Shown here piece by piece: positions 38,097-46,463 of a stretch of 64,000 bases of DNA. The DNA is taken from contig NZ_KE332394.1 in NCBI RefSeq assembly GCF_000409775.1, forward strand, positions 1 through 64,000, read 5' to 3'. Position 1 is the stretch's first letter, and each line of letters opens with the position of its first letter. The stretch comes from Litchfieldella anticariensis FP35 = DSM 16096. GTDB lineage: Bacteria > Pseudomonadota > Gammaproteobacteria > Pseudomonadales > Halomonadaceae. The notes under the pieces are model-generated. The model was not told where the DNA came from. It did not search any database and was given only the letters and a program-made list of their open reading frames with translations. The translations under genes and the position numbers were made by a program.

Positions 38097-39692
38097 ATGA
38101 GTTGGGGGAAAGCTATGTCGAGAATGCTGAGAACAATTGCGGCCAAGCTGTTTGCGGTGCAGGGCCTGACGTTGGTCGCGCTCCTTGCAGTGGCGCTACT
38201 GGGCTATAACGGCATGAGCAGGATGGAGGGGGTAACGCGTACCATCTACGATGATCGGGTGGTGCCACTCCGGCAACTCAAGCGGATATCGGACGCTTAT
38301 GCGGTCGATATCGTCGATAACGTCCACAAGACTCGCGCCAGGACCAATTCCTGGGAGCAAGGCCTTGCAGACATTGAGGCGGCCCTCGAGCAGATCGAGA
38401 TGCAGTGGCAAGCTTATCTTGCGACCCATCTGACCGAGAACGAAAAGGAGATCATCTCGACCGTCAGGGAGCGCAAAGCGCTCGCTGACCGTCAAATCGA
38501 GAACTTGAAGGACATATACCGGAATCGGGATCGTTCCCGGCTGATCGAATTTGCGGAACAGACGCTTTACCCAACGATCGATCCGCTGACCGGGGCAATC
38601 GACGATCTCGTCGTATATCAACTGGAAGCCAGCGCGGAAGCGCGTCAGGCAGGGGAAGCGCTTTTTCGCTCCCTCACCCGGCTTACCATTTGGACGACGG
38701 GCGCGGCCATCGTCCTTGGACTGGCCATGGTGGGCTTTTTGGCTGTTCGCATCCGGCGCAGTCTACGTGATGCAGTTGCCCTTGCCACGGCGGTGGCGGA
38801 AGGTGATCTCAATGCCGTTACGACAGCAAAATCCAAAGACGAAGCCGGCCAAATGATAGATGCGCTCAACGCTATGACCGCCAAGCTGCGTGAGGTGGTC
38901 GGTGAGGTGAGCGGCGCGGTGCGCAACGTGGCTTCGGGCAGCCAGGAAATGGCGGCCACGGCCGAACAACTCAGCCAGAGTGCCACCGAGCAGGCCGCCT
39001 CCGCCGAGGAAGCCTCGTCCTCAATGGAGCAGATGACCGCCAACATCCAGCAGAACGCCGATAATGCCGCCCAGACCGAAAGCATTGCCCGTGACACCGC
39101 CATCGACGCCGAGGCTTCGGGCCGTGCCGTGACCGAGGCGGTGGGGGCCATGGAGACCATCGCCGAGAAGATCCTGATCGTCCAGGAGATCGCCCGCCAG
39201 ACCGACCTGCTGGCGCTTAATGCCGCAGTGGAAGCGGCGCGTGCCGGCGAGCATGGGCGTGGTTTTGCAGTGGTGGCCGCCGAGGTGCGCAAGCTGGCCG
39301 AACGCAGCCAAGCGGCGGCGCAGGAAATCTCGGGGCTCTCCGGCGATACCGTCAAGGCGGCGCAAAGTGCCGGCGAGATGTTGACCAAGCTGGTACCAGA
39401 CATCAAGAAGAGCGCCGAGCTGATCGCCGAGATTTCGGCGGCCAGCAACGAACAGAATGCGGGTGCCAGTCAGGTCAACGTTGCCATCCAGCAGCTCGAC
39501 AAGGTCACCCAGCAGAACACCTCTGCCTCTGAGGAGATGTCGGCCACCGCCGAGGAACTCTCCAGTCAGGCCGAACAGTTGCAGGCTACCATCGCCTATT
39601 TCCGCCTTGACGAGCAGCCAGTGTGGGCGGCGTTGCCTTCGAGTGGTGTCAGGCCGGCCTCGAAGGCGCTGGCGATTTCACCTTCGACATGA
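38097..39692 (+). CDS. Methyl-accepting chemotaxis protein E (four-helix-bundle sensor)
   Basis: Encodes 531 residues (starts at 38097 or 38115). Helix 1 about 14-36, periplasmic four-helix bundle about 37-193, helix 2 about 195-218, HAMP, then the island-type signalling domain. The protein ends ALAISPST. The DNA across the stop (39683-39704) reads FDMSEIA then TAA in the next frame, matching the start of the LDMSE tail of receptor F, so the tail was lost by frameshift. No upstream module is present. Confidence 0.92.
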   Translation: MSWGKAMSRMLRTIAAKLFAVQGLTLVALLAVALLGYNGMSRMEGVTRTIYDDRVVPLRQLKRISDAYAVDIVDNVHKTRARTNSWEQGLADIEAALEQIEMQWQAYLATHLTENEKEIISTVRERKALADRQIENLKDIYRNRDRSRLIEFAEQTLYPTIDPLTGAIDDLVVYQLEASAEARQAGEALFRSLTRLTIWTTGAAIVLGLAMVGFLAVRIRRSLRDAVALATAVAEGDLNAVTTAKSKDEAGQMIDALNAMTAKLREVVGEVSGAVRNVASGSQEMAATAEQLSQSATEQAASAEEASSSMEQMTANIQQNADNAAQTESIARDTAIDAEASGRAVTEAVGAMETIAEKILIVQEIARQTDLLALNAAVEAARAGEHGRGFAVVAAEVRKLAERSQAAAQEISGLSGDTVKAAQSAGEMLTKLVPDIKKSAELIAEISAASNEQNAGASQVNVAIQQLDKVTQQNTSASEEMSATAEELSSQAEQLQATIAYFRLDEQPVWAALPSSGVRPASKALAISPST

Positions 39693-39732
39693 GCGAGATC
39701 GCGTAAAGTCTCTGGCCTATCAGCCCCTTCCG

Positions 39733-39757
39733 TTCGGCCCGAATTTCCTGGGCCGAA
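39733..39757 (+). terminator. Island-type terminator 4 (variant)
   Basis: TTCGGCCC - 9-nt loop - GGGCCGAA followed by a weak T-tract, preceded by CAGCCCCTTCCG as in the other members. Confidence 0.6.
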
Positions 39758-39825
39758 TAGCTTTCCCTTACCGCTATTTCGCCTCTCCTGACGTATATCG
39801 GCACGCGTCTCCCGGTCATCTGACA

Positions 39826-39903
39826 TCCGCTTTGCGCAATTGCTATCCGAGATACGTAAACGGATGGCAGGGAGGGCTTTGGCCTCGTTCATCGCGGTCG
39901 ATA
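39826..39903 (+). promoter_or_regulatory. Chemosensory upstream module 4 (before receptor F)
   Basis: TCCGCTTTGCG at 39826, TCCGAGATACG at 39846, CTTTGGCCTC at 39877, GTCGATA at 39897; spacings 20/31/20. The interval 39693-40082 holds this module, terminator 4 and a ~180-nt leader; no separate gene is seen. Confidence 0.75.
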
Positions 39904-40082
39904 ACTACAAGTAATGGGGATTGATAACAAGGCATAGGGGAAAGGAAAGCCCAGTGCCCGTGCGAAAGACTGCCCCAGCTTCTTTCCTCGGGGCCTCTGA
40001 AGGGGGCGACAAGATAGGGAAACGGGCGTGGCCCGGAAAGACCACTGAAAAACAGAATGTTATGTATAGAAGAGGAACCGCC

Positions 40083-42134
40083 ATGCACGCACGACAACAC
40101 AGCAGGATCAGGGATATGTTGGCGTTTCGATCCCTAGGGGCGAAAGTCGGGGGCTTGATGGCCGTGCTTCTCGTCTTGGGCTTTGGCGGTGCGATTGGCC
40201 TGCTTGCCGACCGGACCGCCAGGTTGCATGAGCAGGCCATGTTGGAGCAAGTGAATGAAACGGCCCGTGCCGAAGCGGAGCAGGTCAGTACCGCTCTTGA
40301 GAAGTCCATGCGAACGGCCCAAACCCTGGCCGGAGCCTTGACCGGCCTGAAGCTTGAAGGGCTGACGGATCGCCAGGCGGCGGATGCGATGTTGCGCCAG
40401 GTGCTGATCGACAACCCTGAGTTGGTCGGCGTCTATACGCTGTGGGAACCAAACGCGTTCGATGGCCACGATGCCGACTATGTCAATGCCAAGGCCCATG
40501 ACGAAACGGGCCGTTACATTCCCTATTGGACGAATGGAAGCGGTGCCGTTGAAGTCGAACCGCTCCTCAGCTATGAAGTGCCAGGCGATGGCGACTACTA
40601 CCTGCTGCCCAAACAGACCGGCAAGCCCGTCCTGACCGACCCCTATTTTTACCCGATCGCCGGCGAGGAGGTGTTGCTGACCAGCTTCGTGGTCCCCATC
40701 ATGATCGATGGGCAATTTCTCGGTATGACTGGCGTCGATATGCCCTTGTCCGGTGTGCATGAAGCCATTTCCGGGATCAAGCCCTTCGACGGTGCCCAAG
40801 CGAGCCTGATTTCTTCCGGTGGCTTTTATGTCAGCACCCCTGATGTCGCCCTGCTTGGCCAGAGTGTGAGCGATACCGGCACCTTCGATCAGGTCAAGGC
40901 GCGCATCGTGTCTGGAGAGGTGTTCCACGAAACCGCAGTCGACCCCGAAACGGGCCGCGAGATCTATCGCACCTACACGCCCGTTACCGTCAGCGGTACC
41001 GATACGCCCTGGACGCTGGAGATTGCCGTGCCGACGGATGTCGTTCTGGCGTCCGTTGTCGATATACGCAACCTCGCCACCTTGATCGGGATCGTTGCAG
41101 TGATCGTTTTGCTTGGTCTTTTGCTATGGCTGTTGAACCGCATGGTCGTCAAGCCGCTCAATCGTACGGCTGGCGTGGCGGATCGCCTGGCGCAAGGCGA
41201 TTTGTCACAGCGGCTTGAAGTGACATCGAATGACGAAGTCGGGCGGTTGCAGTACGCCTTGCGGGAAATGTCCGTGAAACTGGCGGATGTCATTGGCGGC
41301 GTCGCTAGCACCGCCCGCAACGTGGCCTCCGGCAGCCAGGAGATGGCGGCGGCCTCCGGGCAGCTCAGCCAGGGTGCTACCGAGCAAGCGGCCTCTGCCG
41401 AGGAAGCGTCGTCGTCGATGGAGCAGATGACCGCCAATATCAAGCAGAGCGCCGATAATGCCGCCCAGACTGAAAGCATCGCCCGCGACGTGGCCAACGA
41501 TGCCGAGACCTCGGGCCGTGCCGTGACCGAGGCGGTCGGGGCTATGGAGACCATCGCCGAGAAGATCCTGATCGTGCAGGAGATCGCCCGCCAAACCGAC
41601 CTGCTGGCGCTTAATGCCGCAGTGGAAGCGGCACGTGCCGGCGAGCATGGGCGTGGTTTCGCGGTGGTGGCCGCCGAGGTGCGCAAGCTGGCCGAACGCA
41701 GCCAGGCGGCGGCACAGGAAATCTCCGGGTTGTCCGGCGATACCGTCAAGGCGGCACAAAGTGCCGGTGACATGCTGACCAAACTGGTACCGGACATCAA
41801 GAAGAGCGCCGAGCTGATCGCCGAGATCTCGGTGGCCAGCCGCGAGCAGACGGCCGGGGCCGGCCAGGTCAACACCGCCATTCAGCAGCTCGACAAGGTC
41901 ACCCAGCAGAACAGCTCCGCCGCCGAGGAGATGTCGGCCACCGCCGGGGAACTCTCCACCCAGGCCGAGCAGTTGCAGGCCGCCATCGCCTACTTCCGCC
42001 TCGATGAGGAGGCGCGGTATGTGGCGCTGCCTGCCGGCGGTGAGCAGAAAAGGACCCGTGGCGGTTCCGACCTCGACATGAGCGAGACCGATGATGCCCT
42101 GGACGTCGAATTCGAACGTGGCGAACACGTCTGA
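40083..42134 (+). CDS. Methyl-accepting chemotaxis protein F (double Cache sensor)
   Basis: Encodes 683 residues from the ATG at 40083 (AGAGGA site). The frame extends 54 codons upstream but those codons look non-coding. Helix 1 about 18-42, dCache_1 periplasmic domain about 45-325 ([19 protein letters not shown], then [20 protein letters not shown]), helix 2 about 330-353, HAMP, then the island-type signalling domain. Tail [19 protein letters not shown]. dCache receptors commonly bind amino acids or other small metabolites. Driven by module 4 and closed by terminator 5. Confidence 0.93.
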   Translation: MHARQHSRIRDMLAFRSLGAKVGGLMAVLLVLGFGGAIGLLADRTARLHEQAMLEQVNETARAEAEQVSTALEKSMRTAQTLAGALTGLKLEGLTDRQAADAMLRQVLIDNPELVGVYTLWEPNAFDGHDADYVNAKAHDETGRYIPYWTNGSGAVEVEPLLSYEVPGDGDYYLLPKQTGKPVLTDPYFYPIAGEEVLLTSFVVPIMIDGQFLGMTGVDMPLSGVHEAISGIKPFDGAQASLISSGGFYVSTPDVALLGQSVSDTGTFDQVKARIVSGEVFHETAVDPETGREIYRTYTPVTVSGTDTPWTLEIAVPTDVVLASVVDIRNLATLIGIVAVIVLLGLLLWLLNRMVVKPLNRTAGVADRLAQGDLSQRLEVTSNDEVGRLQYALREMSVKLADVIGGVASTARNVASGSQEMAAASGQLSQGATEQAASAEEASSSMEQMTANIKQSADNAAQTESIARDVANDAETSGRAVTEAVGAMETIAEKILIVQEIARQTDLLALNAAVEAARAGEHGRGFAVVAAEVRKLAERSQAAAQEISGLSGDTVKAAQSAGDMLTKLVPDIKKSAELIAEISVASREQTAGAGQVNTAIQQLDKVTQQNSSAAEEMSATAGELSTQAEQLQAAIAYFRLDEEARYVALPAGGEQKRTRGGSDLDMSETDDALDVEFERGEHV

Positions 42135-42186
42135 CGGCATTGGCCCGGCTTCCTACGTAATCTGACGAGCGCAACGTCAGCCCCTT

Positions 42187-42221
42187 CCGTCCGGCATGGA
42201 TTCCGTGCCGGGCGGCTTTTT
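42187..42221 (+). terminator. Island-type terminator 5
   Basis: CCGTCCGGCA - 9-nt loop - TGCCGGGCGG, then CTTTTT. Confidence 0.85.
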
Positions 42222-42254
42222 ATCGTGCTTTCGTCTTCGACTGGAACAGTCTCA

Positions 42255-42332
42255 TCCGATCTGCGTAATTTACATCCGAATTACGAAGACATTGTTCCAT
42301 GGCCACTTCGGTCACGCTAACCCAGGCCGATA
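42255..42332 (+). promoter_or_regulatory. Chemosensory upstream module 5 (before the GGDEF-EAL gene)
   Basis: TCCGATCTGCG at 42255, TCCGAATTACG at 42275, CTTCGGTCAC at 42306, GCCGATA at 42326; spacings 20/31/20. Confidence 0.75.
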
Positions 42333-42432
42333 GAAGCGCTAATACTTCCGCATCGATGACCAGGCACGATATGCGGCTTCGGCCCCGACAAGAGTGAAAC
42401 CGATGAACGACATCGACTTATAGTGGCTTCCA

Positions 42433-44544
42433 ATGAATAAAAAAAGCACCGACGTCATTTCCATAGATTCTTGGAAACTGGTCGTCCCCGCCATGATCGC
42501 GGTCGTGTTGGTCACAGTCTATATTTCGTTTTACCTACCATCCGCCATGCGTTCGTCAGCCATCGAGACGGCGTATCGCACGAGCCTGCAACTCGCCACC
42601 CAATACAAGACGATCCGTAGTTTCTACAGCAACGTCGTCGCCGCCCGCGTGAAGGAACAGGGCGATATACCGTTTGCTGCCGACTATACCGCCGATGACG
42701 AGAGCATTCCCTTTCCCACCACCTTCATCATGGACATTGCCGAGCTTCTGTCGAAGGAGAATGTGCGGCTGTCGCTGACGAGCCCCTATCCCTGGCCAAA
42801 CCGCGCCGGGCGACAGCTCACCGCTTTCCAGAAGGATGCCTGGACTTCCTTGCAGGAACGTCCCGAATCCGTCGTTTCACGAGAGGAAACCATCGATGGC
42901 CAGCGGGTCCTGAAGGTTGCGGTGGCCGACCGGATGGTCAGTGAGAGCTGTGTCGCCTGCCATAATTCCTCACCGAACTCGCCGAAGCGGGACTGGCATC
43001 TGAATGATGTGCGTGCCGTCATGGAAGTCTCGACCACCATGGAGCCCTACCTGGCCCGGGCTGACCGCCAGAGTCAGGCCATCATTCACACCGTGCAGGC
43101 CGTCGCGGGTCTGGTCATCGCCGCGCTTGCGCTGCTGGGATACGTCTCGCTGCGACGGAAAAAGGAAAAGGAAGAAGCTCTCCGCAACCTCCATTTCCAT
43201 GCCCATCATGACACGATGACCGGCACGCTGAAGCGTTCCAGTTTCATTGACGTGCTGCAGGAACGGCTGCAGGGTGATGCCACGCAGTCGCTGGCGCTGC
43301 ATTATGTCGACCTTGACCGATTCAAGGAAATCAACGACCGCTACGGGCATGCCGCAGGCGACACGCTGGTCAAGGAAGCGGCAGAGCGCCTGAAGGAGGC
43401 CGCGGGAGAGAACGGCATGGTCGGCCGGGTCGGCGGCGACGAATTCCTGGTGGCGCATGCCAATGTCGCGGACCAGCACACATTGGAAGCATCGGCGTCG
43501 GCCATCATCGACTGCCTGAAAGCGCCGTTCGACCTGCAGGGCAACACCGTGCAGGTTTCAGCAAGCGTCGGTTCGGTCATCTGCCAGCATGTCCGTGAAG
43601 GGATCGAACTTTTCATTCAGCGTGCCGATCTGGCGCTCTACAAGGCAAAAGCTTCCGGCCGGAACCGTTTCCAGGTTTACGACGAGACGCTTGGCGAAGC
43701 GCACGGCGACAGCCGGAAGCTGAAGGACGCTATTTTCAACGCGATGAAAAACGATACCTTCATGCTTCATTTCCAAGGTGTTTTCAACACGGAGAGCGGC
43801 CGGCTAGAAGGCTTCGAGGCACTGCTACGCCTGTCGGACGAGAACGGTAAGCCGATCTCGCCGGACGTGTTCATCCCGGTTGCCGAGGCAATGGGCGCCA
43901 TTTCCGACATTGGCGCATGGGTCCTCGACCAAGCCTGCGCCTTTTCCGCCCAGCTTCCCGGAGACATTTTCGTCTCTGTCAACCTGTCGCCGGCCCAGTT
44001 TGCTGTTGGTGACATTCCCACGCTGGTACGCACTGCACTGGAGAAACACCGCCTTTCGAGCAGCAAGCTGGAACTGGAAATCACCGAAAACTTGTTCCTG
44101 GAACGCACGGAGCAGGTGGTCGCGGAGCTTGCCGAATTGCGCGAAATGGGCATTTCGATCGCCATCGACGACTTTGGAACCGGCTATTCGAACCTCAGCT
44201 ATTTCTGCGACCTGCCAATCACCAAGGTGAAGATCGACCGCTCTTTCCTAGCCGGCTGGGCGCGGGGTGAGGCGGCGGCAAAATCGGTACTCCAAACCAT
44301 CATGACCCTTTGCCGAAATACCGGGATGGTGGTGACCGCTGAAGGCATCGAGACGACAGCACAGGCGGACTATTGCCGATCGATAGGCTGCCACCAGTTG
44401 CAGGGGTTTCTTCTCGCAAGGCCCGCACCGGCAGGCGATCTCGAACCCCTTCTCCAGAAGCTTGCGATTGAAGGCTTCGTCCTCGACATGAGCGAGGCCG
44501 GTGATGCCTTGGATGCCGAATTCGAGCGGAGCGAAAATATCTGA
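42433..44544 (+). CDS. Membrane GGDEF-EAL protein with heme-type (Tll0287/DUF3365-like) sensor and receptor-like tail
   Basis: Encodes 703 residues. Helix 1 about 15-35. The periplasmic domain has C173-VAC176-H177, a c-type heme attachment motif, as in Tll0287-like (DUF3365) redox/gas sensors. Helix 2 is about 218-240. GGDEF is intact at 334-338; an inhibitory RxxD site is not evident. The EAL domain has EAL at 462-464 plus ELEITEN, DDFGTGYSN, KIDRSF and AEGIET, so cyclic-di-GMP hydrolysis is likely; net activity is unknown. The last residues, LDMSEAGDALDAEFERSENI, copy the chemoreceptor tail. It has module 5 upstream and an island-type terminator downstream, so it sits in a receptor-type cassette. 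Confidence 0.9.
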   Translation: MNKKSTDVISIDSWKLVVPAMIAVVLVTVYISFYLPSAMRSSAIETAYRTSLQLATQYKTIRSFYSNVVAARVKEQGDIPFAADYTADDESIPFPTTFIMDIAELLSKENVRLSLTSPYPWPNRAGRQLTAFQKDAWTSLQERPESVVSREETIDGQRVLKVAVADRMVSESCVACHNSSPNSPKRDWHLNDVRAVMEVSTTMEPYLARADRQSQAIIHTVQAVAGLVIAALALLGYVSLRRKKEKEEALRNLHFHAHHDTMTGTLKRSSFIDVLQERLQGDATQSLALHYVDLDRFKEINDRYGHAAGDTLVKEAAERLKEAAGENGMVGRVGGDEFLVAHANVADQHTLEASASAIIDCLKAPFDLQGNTVQVSASVGSVICQHVREGIELFIQRADLALYKAKASGRNRFQVYDETLGEAHGDSRKLKDAIFNAMKNDTFMLHFQGVFNTESGRLEGFEALLRLSDENGKPISPDVFIPVAEAMGAISDIGAWVLDQACAFSAQLPGDIFVSVNLSPAQFAVGDIPTLVRTALEKHRLSSSKLELEITENLFLERTEQVVAELAELREMGISIAIDDFGTGYSNLSYFCDLPITKVKIDRSFLAGWARGEAAAKSVLQTIMTLCRNTGMVVTAEGIETTAQADYCRSIGCHQLQGFLLARPAPAGDLEPLLQKLAIEGFVLDMSEAGDALDAEFERSENI

Positions 44545-44573
44545 CGGCATTGGCCTGCCATTCACAGCTCTTT

Positions 44574-44608
44574 CCATCCGGCTCGGATTTCCCGAGTCGG
44601 GCGGTTTT
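44574..44608 (+). terminator. Island-type terminator 6
   Basis: CCATCCGGCTCGG - loop - CCCGAGTCGGGCGG followed by TTTTATT; a two-part stem. Confidence 0.75.
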
Positions 44609-44718
44609 ATTCCTGTAAGCAGAAATGATTCCATGCGCAGCCATGAGTATGAGAAGGCATCACAAGGCCATCGTTGCAAGACCAGCAAGTTCAGCCTCGA
44701 TGTCTTGGTCAATATGAC
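44597..44718 (+). repeat. ~122-bp dispersed direct repeat, copy 2
   Basis: Matches 31881-32003, including an antitoxin remnant at 44678-44718 that reads KTSKFSLDVLVNMT. Confidence 0.85.
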
Positions 44719-44739
44719 TCTTGGGCTGGCTTCTCCCGG

Positions 44740-45240
44740 TCATTGACCATGGGGTGAATTAAGGCGGGTATCGAGTGCGAATTTCTCTTGGATGACGAGC
44801 TCAAAGAGCCCTTGGGCACTGACTGGGTTCATGACGATGTTCCAGCTGTACCGCGAGACCGTCGAGGGCACTAGGATGAACGGATGCTCCTCTAGGAGAT
44901 GATCTCCATGTGTCTGCTGGCCCTGGCCAGGGGAACCTGGGATGAGCCAGTTTGGGTTAGGTAGCGATTCCGGCGTCACCTCGTAGACCCGGGAAGGGGC
45001 CAGGATGCGTGCGCACAGAAGAAAGTGCGCCTTGGTGTCCAAGGCCTTGAACCCTTTGTGAGCGGCGACCTCAAGGATGGCGGTAGAGGGGTCGAGCGAA
45101 CCATAGACGGCTGCCCGCCCCTTCGAATTCCAGCGCCCGCCGCCCAGCTCGGCGCCGATACCACTATCCCAGGTCTCAAGGTGGCGCTCTCTCTCCAGAC
45201 GCCACAAACAGATCTCGTCGGTTGCTGGACGGCTAGCCAT
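44740..45240 (-). CDS. RES-domain toxin (RES-Xre toxin-antitoxin system)
   Basis: Encodes 166 residues, a complete RES domain: Arg in ICLWRLERER, GGGRWNSKGRAAVYGSLDPS, an internal AILEVAAHKG and a conserved Ser in VPSTVSRYSWNIV, the pattern of RES toxins that deplete NAD+. The start codon overlaps the stop of the upstream antitoxin gene (ATGA), the usual antitoxin-toxin order for this family. It appears intact. Confidence 0.88.
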   Translation of the reverse strand: MASRPATDEICLWRLERERHLETWDSGIGAELGGGRWNSKGRAAVYGSLDPSTAILEVAAHKGFKALDTKAHFLLCARILAPSRVYEVTPESLPNPNWLIPGSPGQGQQTHGDHLLEEHPFILVPSTVSRYSWNIVMNPVSAQGLFELVIQEKFALDTRLNSPHGQ

Positions 45241-45710
45241 CAGGTGTAGACCCCATAATCCATACGAGTCAGAAAGTCGTCGACTAGCTCAAAGCCCACT
45301 TGGGTGGTGATCAGGTCGATCGGCTTGCGACCTTCCAGCCCCATGGCAGCCGTGTTCATCCAGCGCTGGGCTTCCTCGGGGTCACCGAATACATCCTCCG
45401 CCTTGGTGAGGATTTCGGCAAACCGCCAAGCGCGACTGCTTTGTTCCGCGGTGAGCGGCTCCGGCTTTTTGACGCGGCGGTACAGCGTGCGCTCGGACAT
45501 GCCGATCACCTTGACCACAATCTTCTTGTCATGGAGAAGGTCAACCGACTCTACGAAGTGGATAATGTCTTGAGATGGCAGCCCTTTCTCGATCAACTCG
45601 TGGATCTCGAAGGCAGATCGCGCTTTGGTGGCCCGATTGCCCATCAAGCGCTTCAGGGTGCGTTCCAGGATGTTGGGTTCCTGTTCTGCGTGATTCTCGA
45701 CGACGGCCAT
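45240..45710 (-). CDS. Xre/MbcA/ParS-type antitoxin of the RES toxin
   Basis: Encodes 156 residues from the ATG at 45710, which has a GGAGG site 8 nt upstream. Longer frames to 45755 would cover the operator palindromes. The Xre-like N-terminal part contains IGMSERTLYRRVKKPEPLTA. The C-terminal toxin-binding (DUF2384) part has GDPEEAQRWMNTAAMGLEGR and KPIDLITTQVGFELVDDFL. It neutralises the RES toxin and probably represses the operon through two palindromes just upstream. Confidence 0.88.
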   Translation of the reverse strand: MAVVENHAEQEPNILERTLKRLMGNRATKARSAFEIHELIEKGLPSQDIIHFVESVDLLHDKKIVVKVIGMSERTLYRRVKKPEPLTAEQSSRAWRFAEILTKAEDVFGDPEEAQRWMNTAAMGLEGRKPIDLITTQVGFELVDDFLTRMDYGVYT

Positions 45711-45728
45711 GGCATTGTCCTCCATCGT

Positions 45729-45761
45729 TGCCATTTGGCACCAGAATATAGCCAAGTGGCA
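45729..45761. promoter_or_regulatory. Paired operator palindromes of the RES-Xre operon
   Basis: TGCCA-TT-TGGCA (45729-45740) and AGCCA-AG-TGGCA (45750-45761) have centres 21 bp apart, i.e. on one DNA face, directly upstream of the antitoxin start. Confidence 0.6.
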
Positions 45762-45843
45762 GAGCCGTCGAGAGATTGGTGCCCAAGTTCTTGTAAGGTT
45801 TCGGGCAGCCAGGTGTCGAGCTGCCTTGGGCGATTGTTGTGTA

Positions 45844-45920
45844 TCCGGTATGTGAAAAACATATCCGAAAAGCGCATCTACTTGCTGCTGATGCTATTTC
45901 TGTAACGAATTGTTTGATAG
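45844..45920 (+). promoter_or_regulatory. Decayed chemosensory upstream module
   Basis: TCCGGTATGTG at 45844 and TCCGAAAAGCG at 45864 keep the 20-bp spacing. Only TTTGATAG (45913-45920) remains near the GCCGATA position, and the CTTYG part is lost. The stretch 45711-46463 otherwise holds the operators, a receptor tail relic, terminator 7 and module 6; no other gene is seen. Confidence 0.5.
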
Positions 45921-46015
45921 TTTGTTGAACGACAATTCAACATCCCCCCATCCTGAAACTTCCGAGAAAACAAGAGAGTGAAAGGTCTGCCAGGGAAAGG
46001 TTGTGAGGGGGAGAG

Positions 46016-46065
46016 ATGAACCCGATCGATGATGCTCTGGATACCGAATTCGAACGGCACATATG
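46016..46065 (+). pseudogene. Chemoreceptor C-terminal tail relic
   Basis: Reads MNPIDDALDTEFERHI then stop, matching [14 protein letters not shown] of receptor F. The body of the gene is absent. It is followed by an island-type terminator. Confidence 0.75.
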
Positions 46066-46097
46066 AAGACTGATGTGCCTAATACTGAGTGCCCCTT

Positions 46098-46135
46098 CCG
46101 CCCGGTGTCGATTACCCCCGCCCGGGCGGCTTTTT
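46098..46135 (+). terminator. Island-type terminator 7 (after the tail relic)
   Basis: CCGCCCGG - loop - CCCGGGCGG then CTTTTT, preceded by GCCCCTT. Confidence 0.8.
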
Positions 46136-46299
46136 CTTTTATTCATGACGACCACGGTATTACGCTCCAAGCAGGAAAAGGCCGTTGGCGGCTTCACCCT
46201 CAATGATCAGCGGTACCTAATCGTTCGCGAGCGGGTTCGTTCCGCCCGAATGATTTTTCATGCCTGTCGTCGCGAGACTCTCGGACAGAAACGTCGTTA

Positions 46300-46377
46300 T
46301 CCAGTTTGCGTATCAGCTGTCCGAATCGCGCGGGCAGTGATCTAGGCAGACTTCGGTCTCGTTCACCGTGGCCGATA
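46300..46377 (+). promoter_or_regulatory. Chemosensory upstream module 6 (before receptor G)
   Basis: TCCAGTTTGCG at 46300, TCCGAATCGCG at 46320, CTTCGGTCTC at 46351, GCCGATA at 46371; spacings 20/31/20. Confidence 0.75.
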
Positions 46378-46463
46378 GTAAGGGTATCGGGTGAATGGCT
46401 TGATGCTGTTGGTTTCATGCTCAGGAATCCATTGAAAAGCCAATTGAGGGAAAGTGAAAGATA

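Noticed and set aside
39921-40082. 54-codon N-terminal extension of receptor F
   Set aside because: It covers the leader after module 4, has no hydrophobic or conserved sequence, and a good ribosome site precedes the ATG at 40083.
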